Position numbers and translations under genes: made by a program. This document shows positions 8,911-17,237 of a stretch of DNA of 64,000 nt, one piece after another (positions within the stretch are counted from its first letter, which is position 1; each line of letters opens with the position of its first letter). The DNA is from an uncultured Caldilineaceae bacterium (GTDB taxonomy: Bacteria; Chloroflexota; Anaerolineae; Caldilineales; Caldilineaceae): assembly GCA_951813625.1 (NCBI GenBank), contig CATOTS010000011.1, positions 62,001 to 126,000 on the forward strand. Direction: 5' to 3'. Below the pieces are notes generated by a model that was not told the DNA's origin, made no database searches, and saw only the letters and a program-made list of their open reading frames with translations.

Positions 8911-9663
8911 ATGCAGAAGCAGCAGCGTAGCACAAAAGTGTCCGGCCCGTCCGGCGACGAGGTCAACGGCTGGCGGCAGACTGATCGGACCGATCGGCCG
9001 GGCGACGCAAACGAGCCCGGCCCGGAACGCGTCACCGACGAGTGGTTTTGGGGGCTCATTCGCGGGCGCAGATCTGTGCGCCGCTACCGGCCCGACCCGG
9101 TTGCGCGCCCGCTGCTGGAAGAGTTGTTGACGGCCGCTGTCTGGGCCCCTTCGGCCCATAACCGCCAGCCGTGGCGTTTTTGCGTTGTCACCGCCCAAGC
9201 GGCCAAAGACGACCTGAGCGACCATATGGGCAGGCGTTGGCGCGCGGACCTGAGCGCGGACGGCGCCGACGCGGCGCTGATCGAGCGGCGCGTTCGCATC
9301 AGCCACGCCCGCATCACCGGCGCGGCCGCGCTGGTGGCGGTCTCCGTCTCTTTGGAAGAGATGGACGAATACCCCGACCGTCGACGTCAGGAGGCCGAAT
9401 GGATGATGGCCGTGCAGAGTACGGCCCTGGCCTGTCAGAACCTGCTGCTGGCGGCGCAACAGTTCGGCTTGGCCGCCTGTTGGATGTGCGCGCCGCTGTT
9501 CGTGCCCGACCTGGTGCGGGGTTCGCTCGACCTGCCCGAAAGTTGGCATCCCCAGGCGCTGATCACGCTTGGCTACGCGGCGGAAGAACCGGGCGACAAG
9601 CCGGCCGCGCAAAGGGACAGGGCGCAGAGGCTTCCCCTGGCCGACCGGGTGTTGTGGCGCTGA
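8911..9663 (+). CDS. Nitroreductase-family protein resembling the C-terminal domain of FbiB (F420 synthesis)
   Basis: The 250-residue protein has the nitroreductase fold signature [24 protein letters not shown] and [12 protein letters not shown], the FMN-binding region of FbiB C-terminal domains. In FbiB this domain reduces dehydro-F420-0 with FMNH2, and the N-terminal domain adds glutamates. Only the reductase half is present here, and no CofE-type ligase is in the window. It is followed by CofD and CofC within 1.1 kb, which strongly supports a role in F420 synthesis. The first 40 residues are not conserved-looking, so a later start is possible, although the TATAAT box favours the first ATG. 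Confidence 0.82.
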   Translation: MQKQQRSTKVSGPSGDEVNGWRQTDRTDRPGDANEPGPERVTDEWFWGLIRGRRSVRRYRPDPVARPLLEELLTAAVWAPSAHNRQPWRFCVVTAQAAKDDLSDHMGRRWRADLSADGADAALIERRVRISHARITGAAALVAVSVSLEEMDEYPDRRRQEAEWMMAVQSTALACQNLLLAAQQFGLAACWMCAPLFVPDLVRGSLDLPESWHPQALITLGYAAEEPGDKPAAQRDRAQRLPLADRVLWR

Positions 9664-9710
9664 ACAGGAAACTGCGCATCGTGCAAAGCGAAAAACAAAT
9701 GTCGGATTAA

Positions 9711-10679
9711 ATGGCGGCGAAATCGGAGAGTCCCGCGCGGGTCGTGGCCCTGGCCGGTGGTGTCGGCGGCGCCAAACTCGCGATTGGTTTGCAGGCGGCC
9801 TTGCCCCGGGGCGCGCTGACAGTCATCGTCAACACGGGAGACGATTTCGAGCACTGGGGACTGACAATTTGCCCAGACATCGACACCGTTTTGTACGGGC
9901 TGGCAGGCGTCAACAATCCGCAGACAGGTTGGGGGCGCGACAACGAAACCTGGAATGTTCTGACTGAGATGAAGCGTCTGGGCGGCGAGAGCTGGTTCCG
10001 GCTGGGCGACAAGGACCTCGCGCTGCATACCCTCCGCAGCTACTGGCTGGATGCGGGCGCAAACCTCACCGAAATCACCGACCGGCTGCGACGAAATTTC
10101 GACGTGCCCTCGCGCATTTTGCCGATGTGCAACGAACCGGTGCGCACGCTCGTACATACAGAGGAAGGTAACCTCCCGTTTCAAGACTATTTCGTGCGGC
10201 GGCGCTGCGAGCCGGTCTTTCTGGGCTTGACCTTTGTCGGCGCGGACAAGGCGAAGCTGACGCCGGACATAGCAGAGGCGCTGCGGACCGCCGCACAGAT
10301 TGTCATCTGTCCCAGCAATCCTTATCTGAGCGTGGACCCAATCCTTTCGGTGCCCGGTATGGGCGATCTGATTCGAAATGTACGAGCGCCGGTGGTGGCC
10401 GTCAGCCCGATCGTCGGCGGGCGAGCCCTGAAGGGGCCGGCAGCCAAAATGATGCAGGAGATGGGCCGGTCAACCAGCCCGCTCACAGTCGCCGAACACT
10501 TGGGCGATCTGCTCGACGGCTTCGTGATCGACGCGCGCGACAGCGCGCTCGCGCAGGCCGGGATGTTTGGCCTACCGACCCTGGCGACCGACACAGTGAT
10601 GTCCGGTCTGCCGTCCAAACGGCGCCTGGCCGAGGAAGTTCTCCGCTTCGGCCGTTCGCTTGTCGGCGATGACGGGTGA
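9711..10679 (+). CDS. cofD: 2-phospho-L-lactate (or phosphoenolpyruvate) transferase, CofD/FbiA
   Basis: The 322-residue protein has the CofD start VALAGGVGGAKLAIGLQAALP, the VNTGDDFEHWGLTICPDIDTVLYGLAG block, and CPSNPYLSVDPIL. These form the binding sites for deazaflavin FO and the activated phospholactate or phosphoenolpyruvate donor. It makes F420-0 or its dehydro form. It sits 47 nt after the FbiB-like gene and 40 nt before CofC, in one operon. The length is normal for the family. Confidence 0.95.
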   Translation: MAAKSESPARVVALAGGVGGAKLAIGLQAALPRGALTVIVNTGDDFEHWGLTICPDIDTVLYGLAGVNNPQTGWGRDNETWNVLTEMKRLGGESWFRLGDKDLALHTLRSYWLDAGANLTEITDRLRRNFDVPSRILPMCNEPVRTLVHTEEGNLPFQDYFVRRRCEPVFLGLTFVGADKAKLTPDIAEALRTAAQIVICPSNPYLSVDPILSVPGMGDLIRNVRAPVVAVSPIVGGRALKGPAAKMMQEMGRSTSPLTVAEHLGDLLDGFVIDARDSALAQAGMFGLPTLATDTVMSGLPSKRRLAEEVLRFGRSLVGDDG

Positions 10680-10719
10680 CCTGTCGCCGTGCACGATCCG
10701 CTGAATTCGAAACGCTGTC

Positions 10720-11364
10720 ATGAGCTTGTGGACAATCCTGCCGGTCAAGCCCTTCGGCGAGGGAAAGAGCCGCCTGGCCGGTCATCTTTCGCCACATAAA
10801 CGCCGCACTCTCAACCGCGATCTGCTCGCGCGCACGCTCGGCGCCGTCCGCCTGGCGCGTGTCGATGGCGAAGTCGTTGTCGTCAGCCGCGACAAGGAGG
10901 CGCTCGAGGCCGCAGCCCGCGCGGGAAGCCATGCGCTGACCGAGAAGCCCCCTGATCCGCAACTGTCCGAGAACGACCCCCAACCGCATGCCAAATCCAC
11001 TGAACTGCAGCTCAACGCGGCCCTGACACAGGCTGTCCGCTACGCTGTCGCACGCGGCGCAACCAAAATCCTGGTCCTGCCGACCGACATACCCAACCTG
11101 ACAGCCGGAGATGTGCGGGCCGTGGCCTCGCCGCGCGGGGTCGGACCTCAGATCATCATCGCGCCCAGCCGCGACGGGGGCACCAACGCGCTCTTCCTGC
11201 AACCGGCCCAGGCGATCGCTTTCGCCTTTGGCAGAGAAAGCTTTGCGCGCCACCAGCGCCTGGCCGAAGAGGCGGGCATCCCCGTACGCGTCGTCTCATC
11301 GGCCTCGCTGCTCTTCGACATCGACCTGCCCGAAGATTACGAAAGCGTAGTGCGCGCCGGCTAG
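10720..11364 (+). CDS. cofC: 2-phospho-L-lactate/phosphoenolpyruvate guanylyltransferase, CofC/FbiD
   Basis: The 214-residue protein begins LWTILPVKPFGEGKSRLAG, the nucleotidyltransferase loop of CofC, and has VLPTDIPNL in the middle, the metal-binding region. SRDGGTNAL follows. It charges phospholactate or PEP with GTP to make the donor used by CofD. Its stop codon overlaps the stop of the converging Cas4-like gene in the four bases CTAG (11361-11364). With the two genes upstream it forms a compact F420 cluster; FO synthase (CofG/H) is not in the window. Confidence 0.94.
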   Translation: MSLWTILPVKPFGEGKSRLAGHLSPHKRRTLNRDLLARTLGAVRLARVDGEVVVVSRDKEALEAAARAGSHALTEKPPDPQLSENDPQPHAKSTELQLNAALTQAVRYAVARGATKILVLPTDIPNLTAGDVRAVASPRGVGPQIIIAPSRDGGTNALFLQPAQAIAFAFGRESFARHQRLAEEAGIPVRVVSSASLLFDIDLPEDYESVVRAG

Positions 11365-11933
11365 GAGAGCGCCTCCGACCCGCACGCTGCTCGGTAGCCG
11401 CAGGCTGCGCAGCGGGATGACTGGCGATGACTGCGGCGCACGTTGGGCGCGCCGCGCGCTTGGCGGATCGCATCGGCCGTTTCGAGTACGCGGTCGCGCA
11501 GTTCGTCCGTGTAGGGGATACGCAAAGTGTCGTCGGCGTAGCGCAGAATTCCATAAGGGGGCGCAGACCCGTAATTGTCCTCGACGAGCAGACAATAGGT
11601 CGCCAGTTGCAGAACGTGGCTGGAATATGGCCGGCGCGGGCGGGCGCGACTCTTAACCTCCACGGGGACGACGAAGGTGTCGGCGCCCGCGCGCGTCTGC
11701 ACCAGGTAATCGGGGCGCCCCACCAGCCCGTAGCGGCGGCTGCGCAGCGGGCGCTCGGTCGCCTGCCACGTTCCCACATCGCGGTAGAGCAACTCGCCGG
11801 CGGGCAGGCCGCTGCGGCGGCGCTGGCCGCGCCCCAACCACAGCAGCAGCCCGCCGAGCAGGGTCAGCAACAGTGCAATCGCCAGCGAGGAAGATGGGGA
11901 GAGGGGAAAGAGGAGAGAGGCGAGAGAGGACAC
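11361..11933 (-). CDS. Membrane-anchored PD-(D/E)XK nuclease of the Cas4/RecB type
   Basis: After an N-terminal hydrophobic helix comes a Cas4-like core: YGLVGRPDYLV, VVPVEVKSRARP (the D and E-x-K active site), SHVLQLATYCLLVED (the QxxxY motif), and a C-terminal CAACGYRAAC cysteine cluster. Three cysteines are visible at the C-terminus, but the N-terminal partner cysteine of Fe-S Cas4 is not. GTG at 11933 is the best start: it lies one base after the MaoC stop with AGAGG upstream. An ATG at 12008 is in frame but overlaps MaoC by 74 nt. No cas gene or CRISPR array is nearby. Function unknown; possibly DNA uptake or processing. Confidence 0.75.
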   Translation of the reverse strand: MSSLASLLFPLSPSSSLAIALLLTLLGGLLLWLGRGQRRRSGLPAGELLYRDVGTWQATERPLRSRRYGLVGRPDYLVQTRAGADTFVVPVEVKSRARPRRPYSSHVLQLATYCLLVEDNYGSAPPYGILRYADDTLRIPYTDELRDRVLETADAIRQARGAPNVRRSHRQSSRCAACGYRAACGSEALS

Positions 11934-11934
11934 A

Positions 11935-12423
11935 CTACGCCTCTGCTTCAGCTTCGTCCGTCCTGTTCTTGCAGAGGATGTCCCAGCTGCCGCGCTGGCA
12001 GACTTCATCCTTCTGGTTGAGCACCTCCATCTTGAAGATGACCACGCCGCCGCCCATGCGCCGCATCTCCTTCTTCTCGCGCACGGTCGCGCGCAGGCGC
12101 ACGGTGTCCCCGATCAGAACGGGCCGCCGAAACTGCCACTCGAGCTGCATAAAGGCCTGGACTGTGCCTTCCATAAAGCCCATGCGCACTGCCAGCCCGC
12201 TGGCGATACTGAGCACCAGCAGCCCATGCGCCACGCGCTCGCCGAACATCTGCGCCTGGCTGTAGTGCGCGTCGGTGTGGATGCGGTTCCAGTCGCCGGA
12301 GAGCGCGGCGAAGTTGACAATGTCGACCTCGGTAACCGTTCGCCCCACGCTTTCGCAGCCGTCGCCGAGCGCAAACTCCTCAAAGTAGAGCCCCATCGGG
12401 GGCTGCATTGTACGCGTACCCAT
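11935..12423 (-). CDS. MaoC-family (R)-specific enoyl-CoA hydratase-like dehydratase
   Basis: The 162-residue hot-dog protein carries the hydratase signature DWNRIHTDAHYSQAQMFGERVAHGLL, containing the catalytic Asp and His pair. Such enzymes hydrate trans-2-enoyl-CoA or dehydrate 3-hydroxyacyl-CoA. The ATG at 12423 has AAGGA placed 6 nt upstream, while the longer frame to 12498 has no comparable site and an unrelated N-terminus. The next gene downstream (Cas4-like) begins one base after its stop. An acyl-CoA substrate is likely, but the pathway cannot be named. Confidence 0.9.
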   Translation of the reverse strand: MGTRTMQPPMGLYFEEFALGDGCESVGRTVTEVDIVNFAALSGDWNRIHTDAHYSQAQMFGERVAHGLLVLSIASGLAVRMGFMEGTVQAFMQLEWQFRRPVLIGDTVRLRATVREKKEMRRMGGGVVIFKMEVLNQKDEVCQRGSWDILCKNRTDEAEAEA

Positions 12424-12504
12424 ATTCGTTCCTTCGCAGTCCTTGGCGCTTACTTCGAAATCTCTGGAATCACCACGAGTTTCTAACCGCTGCAGCACCT
12501 ATCG

Positions 12505-12550
12505 CTATCCACTATCCACTATCCACTGTCCACTATCCACTGTCCACTGC
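12505..12550. repeat. Degenerate 7-bp-period tract (CTATCCA/CTGTCCA type)
   Basis: Six to seven consecutive heptamers (CTATCCA, CTATCCA, CTGTCCA, CTATCCA, CTGTCCA) lie between the MaoC and MDR genes, directly beside the 3' end of the latter. The unit is related to the tracts at 7086, 23171 and 28813. Confidence 0.85.
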
Positions 12551-12552
12551 CG

Positions 12553-13560
12553 TTACACGCTTACCAGCATTTTGCCCAGATTTTCGCCGTGAAACAGGCC
12601 GATGAACGCCTCGGGCGCGCGCTCGATGCCCTCAAGGACCGTCTCTTCCCATTTGAGCCGGCCCTCTTTCATCCAGCCGGACACATCGCGCAGGAAATCG
12701 TCGCGGCGTTCGGGATGATCGGAGACGATGAAGCCCTGCATACGCAGCCGCCGGCCGATCATCAGGACCAGATTGGCCGGGCCAGCCGCCGCCGCTGTGG
12801 CGTTGTACTGGCTGATCATCCCGCACACAACGATTCGGCCCCAGTTGTTCATATACTGCAGCGCGGCCTCCAGATGCGCGCCGCCGACATTTTCGAAGTA
12901 GACGTCAATCCCGTCCGGGCAGGCCTGTTTGAGCGCACGCCGCAGATTGTTCGTCTCCTTGTAGTTGATGGCCGCGTCCACGCCGGCGACCTCCTCCAGC
13001 CAGCGCGTCTTCGCTTCTGAGCCGGCGGTGCCGACCACGCGGCAGCCCTTGATCTTCGCAATCTGGCAGACCTGGGCGCCGACCGCGCCGGCTGCGCCGG
13101 AGACGAAAACGGTCTCGCCCGGCTGCGGCTCACCGATGTCCAGCAGGCCGACGTAAGCTGTCATCCCCGGCATGCCCATCACGCCGAGATAGCTCTGTAG
13201 CGGCGCCAGGGAAGGGTCGACTTTGGTCAGCCCGCGGGCTTCTGTCAGCGCGTGCTCGCGCCAGCCGAGCATGTGCAGGACGAAATCGCCCGCGGCGAAC
13301 TCTTGGCTGTTCGAGCTGATCACTTCGCCGACCGCGCCGCCGGTGAGCGGTTCGTCGAGACCGAATGGGGGCGTGTAGCTGCGCGTATCGCGCATCCGCC
13401 CGCGCATGTAGGGGTCCACGGAGATGAACTTGTTGCGAATCAACACCTGGCCTTCGGCGGGGGCGGGCAGTTCGGTTTCGACGAGGGCGAAGTTGTCCGC
13501 GGTGGGCAGCCCGTGCGGACGGCTGCGAAGGTGAATTTCACGGCTGGTTATGGTTGTCAT
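12553..13560 (-). CDS. NADP-dependent MDR-family oxidoreductase (CurA/leukotriene-B4-dehydrogenase type)
   Basis: The 335-residue protein has SVDPYMRGRM, the typical motif of the PTGR/CurA branch of zinc-free medium-chain reductases. The NADP loop FVSGAAGAVGAQVCQIAKIKG is near residue 155, and YFENVGG follows. No zinc-binding cysteines are apparent. These enzymes reduce the double bond of a,b-unsaturated ketones or aldehydes. It lies upstream of the MaoC gene on the same strand, about 130 nt away, so the two may share a transcript. Confidence 0.92.
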   Translation of the reverse strand: MTTITSREIHLRSRPHGLPTADNFALVETELPAPAEGQVLIRNKFISVDPYMRGRMRDTRSYTPPFGLDEPLTGGAVGEVISSNSQEFAAGDFVLHMLGWREHALTEARGLTKVDPSLAPLQSYLGVMGMPGMTAYVGLLDIGEPQPGETVFVSGAAGAVGAQVCQIAKIKGCRVVGTAGSEAKTRWLEEVAGVDAAINYKETNNLRRALKQACPDGIDVYFENVGGAHLEAALQYMNNWGRIVVCGMISQYNATAAAAGPANLVLMIGRRLRMQGFIVSDHPERRDDFLRDVSGWMKEGRLKWEETVLEGIERAPEAFIGLFHGENLGKMLVSV

Positions 13561-13848
13561 TGGTTGTTCCTGATGGCTGTTGGCGGACGAGTTCCCTGCA
13601 GTACGATTGCTTTTGCTGGCGGCCTTTCACTGATTCCCGAAAAGGCAGTGGCTTGCCAGGGGTGATTTCAAGAAACCAAGAGAGGGTCAGAGATATTTTC
13701 ATGCATTGGACAGAAAGCGCAAAAACCCGGGCGTTGTACATCTGTCTTTCGCCTACTGACTTTCGCATACTGACTTTCGCAGAACCACTGCCAGGCTTCC
13801 GCTAACAGGTAGCCGGAATTCTGCAGACGAATTCTGCCGTTCGCTTGC

Positions 13849-14529
13849 GGGTGCAGCCCACTTTTGGGAGTGGGAATCGTCTGGCGGGGACTTCATGCCA
13901 GCGGTGGCTGGCATAGTCTTCCAGCTTTGGGGCGCACAGGGCAGGCGCAGGGCTGGCACGGGGCCCGCCCCTACCGAGGCCGTGGGAATCGCTGAATAGG
14001 GGGCGAGGCGCGTTGGGCCGCAGGTTGCACAGGGCTGCATTAACCCCACACTCGGCGCGGGGCGTACATCAGGGGGGGGCGTTGCGGGGGGAGTCCCCCC
14101 GCACAAGGGAGGGCCGCAGGCCCGACCGTCAAACTGCAGGGGTCAGGGGGCAGGGGATAGTGGTCAGGAACTGCAGGGGGCGGTCCTCTCCGGTCGAACG
14201 CGCGAACGGCTGGCGGCGCGCAGACACGGCCGAGTAGGCACGCGGCGCGTTGGAGGCAAGCTGGAATTGCGCACGCACGGTGGCAGGGCGACGGGCCGCC
14301 GGTTGCAAAGGGCTACTTTAGAACCCACACCCGGCGGCGTGTGGAGTGGTGTCAGGGGGGCGTTGCGGGGGGAGTCCCCCCGCACAAGGGAGGGCCGCAG
14401 GCCCGACCGCCCGAAAGGAATGAGGGAAGCGTATTCCTCCACTCTGCCAGAGAGGGGAACGTTGACCGGCCATGACTCCATTGCTACCCGAGGTATCGGA
14501 ATCTGCACCCCGATTTTTGGACCGCACCC
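13849..14529 (-). mobile_element. MITE-like element, copy 2 (full double-core form)
   Basis: In plus coordinates it begins GGGTGCAGCCCA (13849-13860) and ends TGGACCGCACCC (14518-14529), giving inverted termini. Read on the minus strand it is: head block, core (14352-14410), tail type 2, a 7-bp-period linker (about 14131-14185), second core (14069-14130), tail type 1. The flanks TTCGCTTGC (13840-13848) and TTCGCCTGC (14530-14538) are a 9-bp direct repeat with one mismatch. It has the same order of parts as the element at 61.5 kb but lies in the opposite orientation. It encodes no transposase. Confidence 0.88.
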
Positions 14530-14567
14530 TTCGCCTGCCGGCTCACCGGAAACGGCGGCCGGTGTAG

Positions 14568-14573
14568 TATAAT
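14568..14573 (+). promoter_or_regulatory. Putative -10 box of the M20 amidohydrolase operon
   Basis: A perfect TATAAT lies 38 nt beyond the edge of the inserted element and about 44 nt before the start codon. No good -35 hexamer is visible at 16-18 bp. An AGGAGA ribosome site (14605-14610) is well placed before the ATG at 14617. Confidence 0.5.
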
Positions 14574-14616
14574 TGCATGGATAGCCGCCATCGTCTGCTC
14601 GAACAGGAGAGATCAG

Positions 14617-15843
14617 ATGCCAGAAGACAGGCCGGTCACAAGCGCGGAACTTTACCAACGTGCGCAGTCGATCCAGCATCGCATCCGCAGGTGGCGGCGG
14701 ACGATTCACCAGTACCCGGAGTTGACCTTCGACGAACACCGCACGGCCGGCTATGTCAACAAGGAGTTGCTGGACCTCGACATCGAGACGCAGACGGAAG
14801 TTGCCAAAACTGGAATAGTCGGCCATATCCGTGGAAGTCATGGGCCGCTTGTGGGGCTGCGCGCCGACATGGACGCCCTGCCAATCCAGGAGGAAAACGG
14901 CAGCGAATTTGACAGCACGCGGCCGGGCCTTATGCACGCGTGCGGACACGATGCGCATACCGCGATGCTGATGGGCGCGGCCGCGCTGCTCAAGCAGGTC
15001 GCAGACGAAGGCCGCTTGCCCGGCAGCGTGCGTCTGCTCTTCCAACCCAGCGAGGAGGCTTCGGACGACGAAGGCAAGTCGGGCGGTATGCGCATGGTCG
15101 AGGAGGGCGCCCTGGCCGGCATCGATGCGGTATTCGGCGTCCATGTGGACCCGACGCAGGACCTTGGCGTCATCGCCACCCGTTCGGGCCCGTTGATGGC
15201 TTCCGCCGATGAGTTCGAAATCAGCGTGCAAGGGACCGGGGGGCACGCGGCGCGGCCGCAAGCGGCAAACGACCCGGTCGTGTTGGCCGCCCACGCCGTG
15301 CACGCCATCCACCATATTGTCAGCCGCCGGCTCGACCCCCTCGAACCCGGCGTCATCACCATCGGTCAGATCCACGGCGGCACGGTAAACAATGTCATCC
15401 CGGACAGTGTCTATCTCAACGGCACAATCCGCAGCTTTACGCCGGACGCGCGCCGGCTGCTGCAGGAAGAGCTGCGTCGCGCCTGCGGCGTTGTCGAATC
15501 CCTGGGCGGCAGCTTCGAATTGACGATCAAAGAGGGTTATCCGCCGACAGTGCTGGACCCGGAAGCGACACGGATTGCCATGGAGGCGGCGGCCGAGTTC
15601 CTGGGCGAGGAGAACGTGCCGGAAGCGTCGATGGTCATGGCGGCCGAGGATTTTGCCTACATGGCGCAGGCCGCGCCGGGCAGCTTCCTGCGGCTGGGCA
15701 CGCACAACCCGGACTGGCCCCAGCGCTACTTCGTCCACACCTCCACCTTCCGCATCGACGAAGACGCTCTGCCGGTCGGCGCGGCCGCGCTGGCCGCGGC
15801 CGCGGTTAAATGGATGCGGGAACGGGGCGCGAGGGATGAGTAG
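14617..15843 (+). CDS. M20-family amidohydrolase (hippurate/IAA-amino-acid/N-acyl-amino-acid hydrolase type)
   Basis: The 408-residue protein has the M20D layout. It shows [14 protein letters not shown], then [17 protein letters not shown] with the metal-binding C-G-H-D-x-H, and [19 protein letters not shown] with the catalytic Glu. GTGGHAARP follows in the dimerisation/lid domain, and MAAEDFAYM comes near the C-terminus. It hydrolyses an amide bond of an N-acylated amino acid or peptide in the cytoplasm. The gene heads a run of four plus-strand genes. Its stop overlaps the GTG start of the following lipoprotein. Confidence 0.93.
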   Translation: MPEDRPVTSAELYQRAQSIQHRIRRWRRTIHQYPELTFDEHRTAGYVNKELLDLDIETQTEVAKTGIVGHIRGSHGPLVGLRADMDALPIQEENGSEFDSTRPGLMHACGHDAHTAMLMGAAALLKQVADEGRLPGSVRLLFQPSEEASDDEGKSGGMRMVEEGALAGIDAVFGVHVDPTQDLGVIATRSGPLMASADEFEISVQGTGGHAARPQAANDPVVLAAHAVHAIHHIVSRRLDPLEPGVITIGQIHGGTVNNVIPDSVYLNGTIRSFTPDARRLLQEELRRACGVVESLGGSFELTIKEGYPPTVLDPEATRIAMEAAAEFLGEENVPEASMVMAAEDFAYMAQAAPGSFLRLGTHNPDWPQRYFVHTSTFRIDEDALPVGAAALAAAAVKWMRERGARDE

Positions 15844-16658
15844 TGAGTAGTGTGTGGGTCGCGCCCCCCCCGAAGCGCGCATCTGGCAAAACTGCAGCAC
15901 ATTGCACAAGCCCGAATGATTTTGCCAGGGCGCTCACCCTCTCTTCGCTCCTCTTCCTTCTCACCTTACTCGCCGCCTGCTCGGCCCAGCCTCAGCCGCT
16001 TGTGTTCGGCGAACCGATCTGGGCCGACGGCGAAACGAGCAGCTATCGCGTGACGAACCGCGAGGGCCGCATCGTCGGCACGGCCACCTTCCAAGTGCAG
16101 CGCGGCCTGGACTGGGCCCAGGAAGACGGCTGGACCCTCCACCGGGAGATCATCGACGCCGGCGTGAGCGAGCGGGCAACAGTTGAAATGCAGCCGGTCG
16201 GCTACCGTCCGCTCTACAGCCGTCTCGAGCGCACTGGAGGCAGCGGCTCACAGGTGGTGGAGGCGCAGATCGCGGGCGGCCAGGTCGAGCTCGCCCTGAC
16301 CAATCGCCAGGGCGCAACCGTCTATGAACGGGTGCAGGTGCCCTCGGATATTCGCGACGAGCGCACTCTGCTGCTGATCATGCGCACGCTGCCGCTGACG
16401 CAGGGGTACGCCACCCGAATCAACAGCTTTCTGCCAATCGTCGGCAAGATGGAACGCGTGGTATTGCAGGTACGACGAGACGAATCGGTCACGGTGCCTG
16501 CCGGCGTCTTTGACACCTGGGTCGTAGAATTGAAGACCAACGAGCGCACCTCGCGGGCATGGGTGGCGCGTACCGCGCCGTTCGCCGTCGTCAAGTTCAT
16601 CGACGGGCGGTCGCAGGCTACTTTTGAACTGACCGGCTTCAGCGCCGGTTCCCGCTAG
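15843..16658 (+). CDS. Lipoprotein resembling DUF3108 proteins
   Basis: The 271-residue protein has a hydrophobic segment (LTLSSLLFLLTLLAAC) ending in a lipobox L-A-A-C near residue 46. The mature part is mainly b-strand, rich in short polar repeats (SYRVTNREGRIVGTATFQV...). This layout resembles DUF3108, a periplasmic/surface b-protein family. The GTG start at 15843 overlaps the upstream stop. The n-region before the signal helix is unusually long (about 30 residues), so a later start such as GTG 15852 is possible. Its biochemical role is unknown. Confidence 0.75.
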   Translation: MSSVWVAPPPKRASGKTAAHCTSPNDFARALTLSSLLFLLTLLAACSAQPQPLVFGEPIWADGETSSYRVTNREGRIVGTATFQVQRGLDWAQEDGWTLHREIIDAGVSERATVEMQPVGYRPLYSRLERTGGSGSQVVEAQIAGGQVELALTNRQGATVYERVQVPSDIRDERTLLLIMRTLPLTQGYATRINSFLPIVGKMERVVLQVRRDESVTVPAGVFDTWVVELKTNERTSRAWVARTAPFAVVKFIDGRSQATFELTGFSAGSR

Positions 16659-16740
16659 CCGGCGCCGGGTTCAGGGCATACGCCGCCTGCACGTCCCAGC
16701 ACCGGGCGCCGGCATCCTGCAATGACAAGGAAGCGGAGCT

Positions 16741-17211
16741 ATGGGATTGAAAATCGATCGCTTTACCTGGGGCATTGTTATCGGCGTGGTGGTGTTGATC
16801 GCTGCCGCCATCATAACGGTCGTGGTTTCGGGCGGCCGCGGCTGGCAGAGCGCTGACTATCTGAATGAGGATACGCCGCAGGCAGTCGTCCACGACGCCT
16901 TCCTGGCCTCGGTGCGCAACGAACCGGACGTTGCGATCGACCACTATTCCCTTGATGTGCTGAAAGAGGACGACGGGCCGCCATTCCGCGAGCGTTTCAG
17001 CTACTACGACCACGATCGACCGGCACGGCGGCTGCTCATACTTGACGTGGACATCGACGAGGAGAACGACAGGGCCTACGTTCGCATCGCCATCGACAAC
17101 TTCAACCAGGGCGGCCTGTTCGAAAGCAGTACATGGACCTACCGGCGCACAATCCCGCTGGTGCGAGAGGACGGGGCGTGGAAAATCGATACCGAGGATC
17201 CTTTCCATTGA
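16741..17211 (+). CDS. Small single-pass membrane protein with an NTF2-like or lumazine-like exterior domain
   Basis: The 156-residue protein has one N-terminal transmembrane helix (FTWGIVIGVVVLIAAAIITVVV). The exterior domain begins with TPQAVVHDAFLASVRNEPDVAIDHYS and ends with VREDGAWKIDTEDPFH, the strand pattern of DUF4878/NTF2-like domains. A purine-rich GGAAGCGGAG lies before the ATG. No catalytic residues are evident. It is 82 nt after the lipoprotein and 26 nt before the DUF5671 gene, so it is probably part of the same operon. Confidence 0.75.
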   Translation: MGLKIDRFTWGIVIGVVVLIAAAIITVVVSGGRGWQSADYLNEDTPQAVVHDAFLASVRNEPDVAIDHYSLDVLKEDDGPPFRERFSYYDHDRPARRLLILDVDIDEENDRAYVRIAIDNFNQGGLFESSTWTYRRTIPLVREDGAWKIDTEDPFH

Positions 17212-17237
17212 GCCACCGATTAGTGAGGGCATAGCCG

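Noticed and set aside
12505-12550. Possible CRISPR-like array
   Set aside because: The units are seven bases long and adjacent, with no spacers and no cas genes in the window.
14164-15909. A 581-residue minus-strand frame
   Set aside because: It runs antisense through the M20 gene and across the inserted repeat element. It carries only repeat-type sequence (GRSGLRPSLVRGDSPRNAP) and has no domain.
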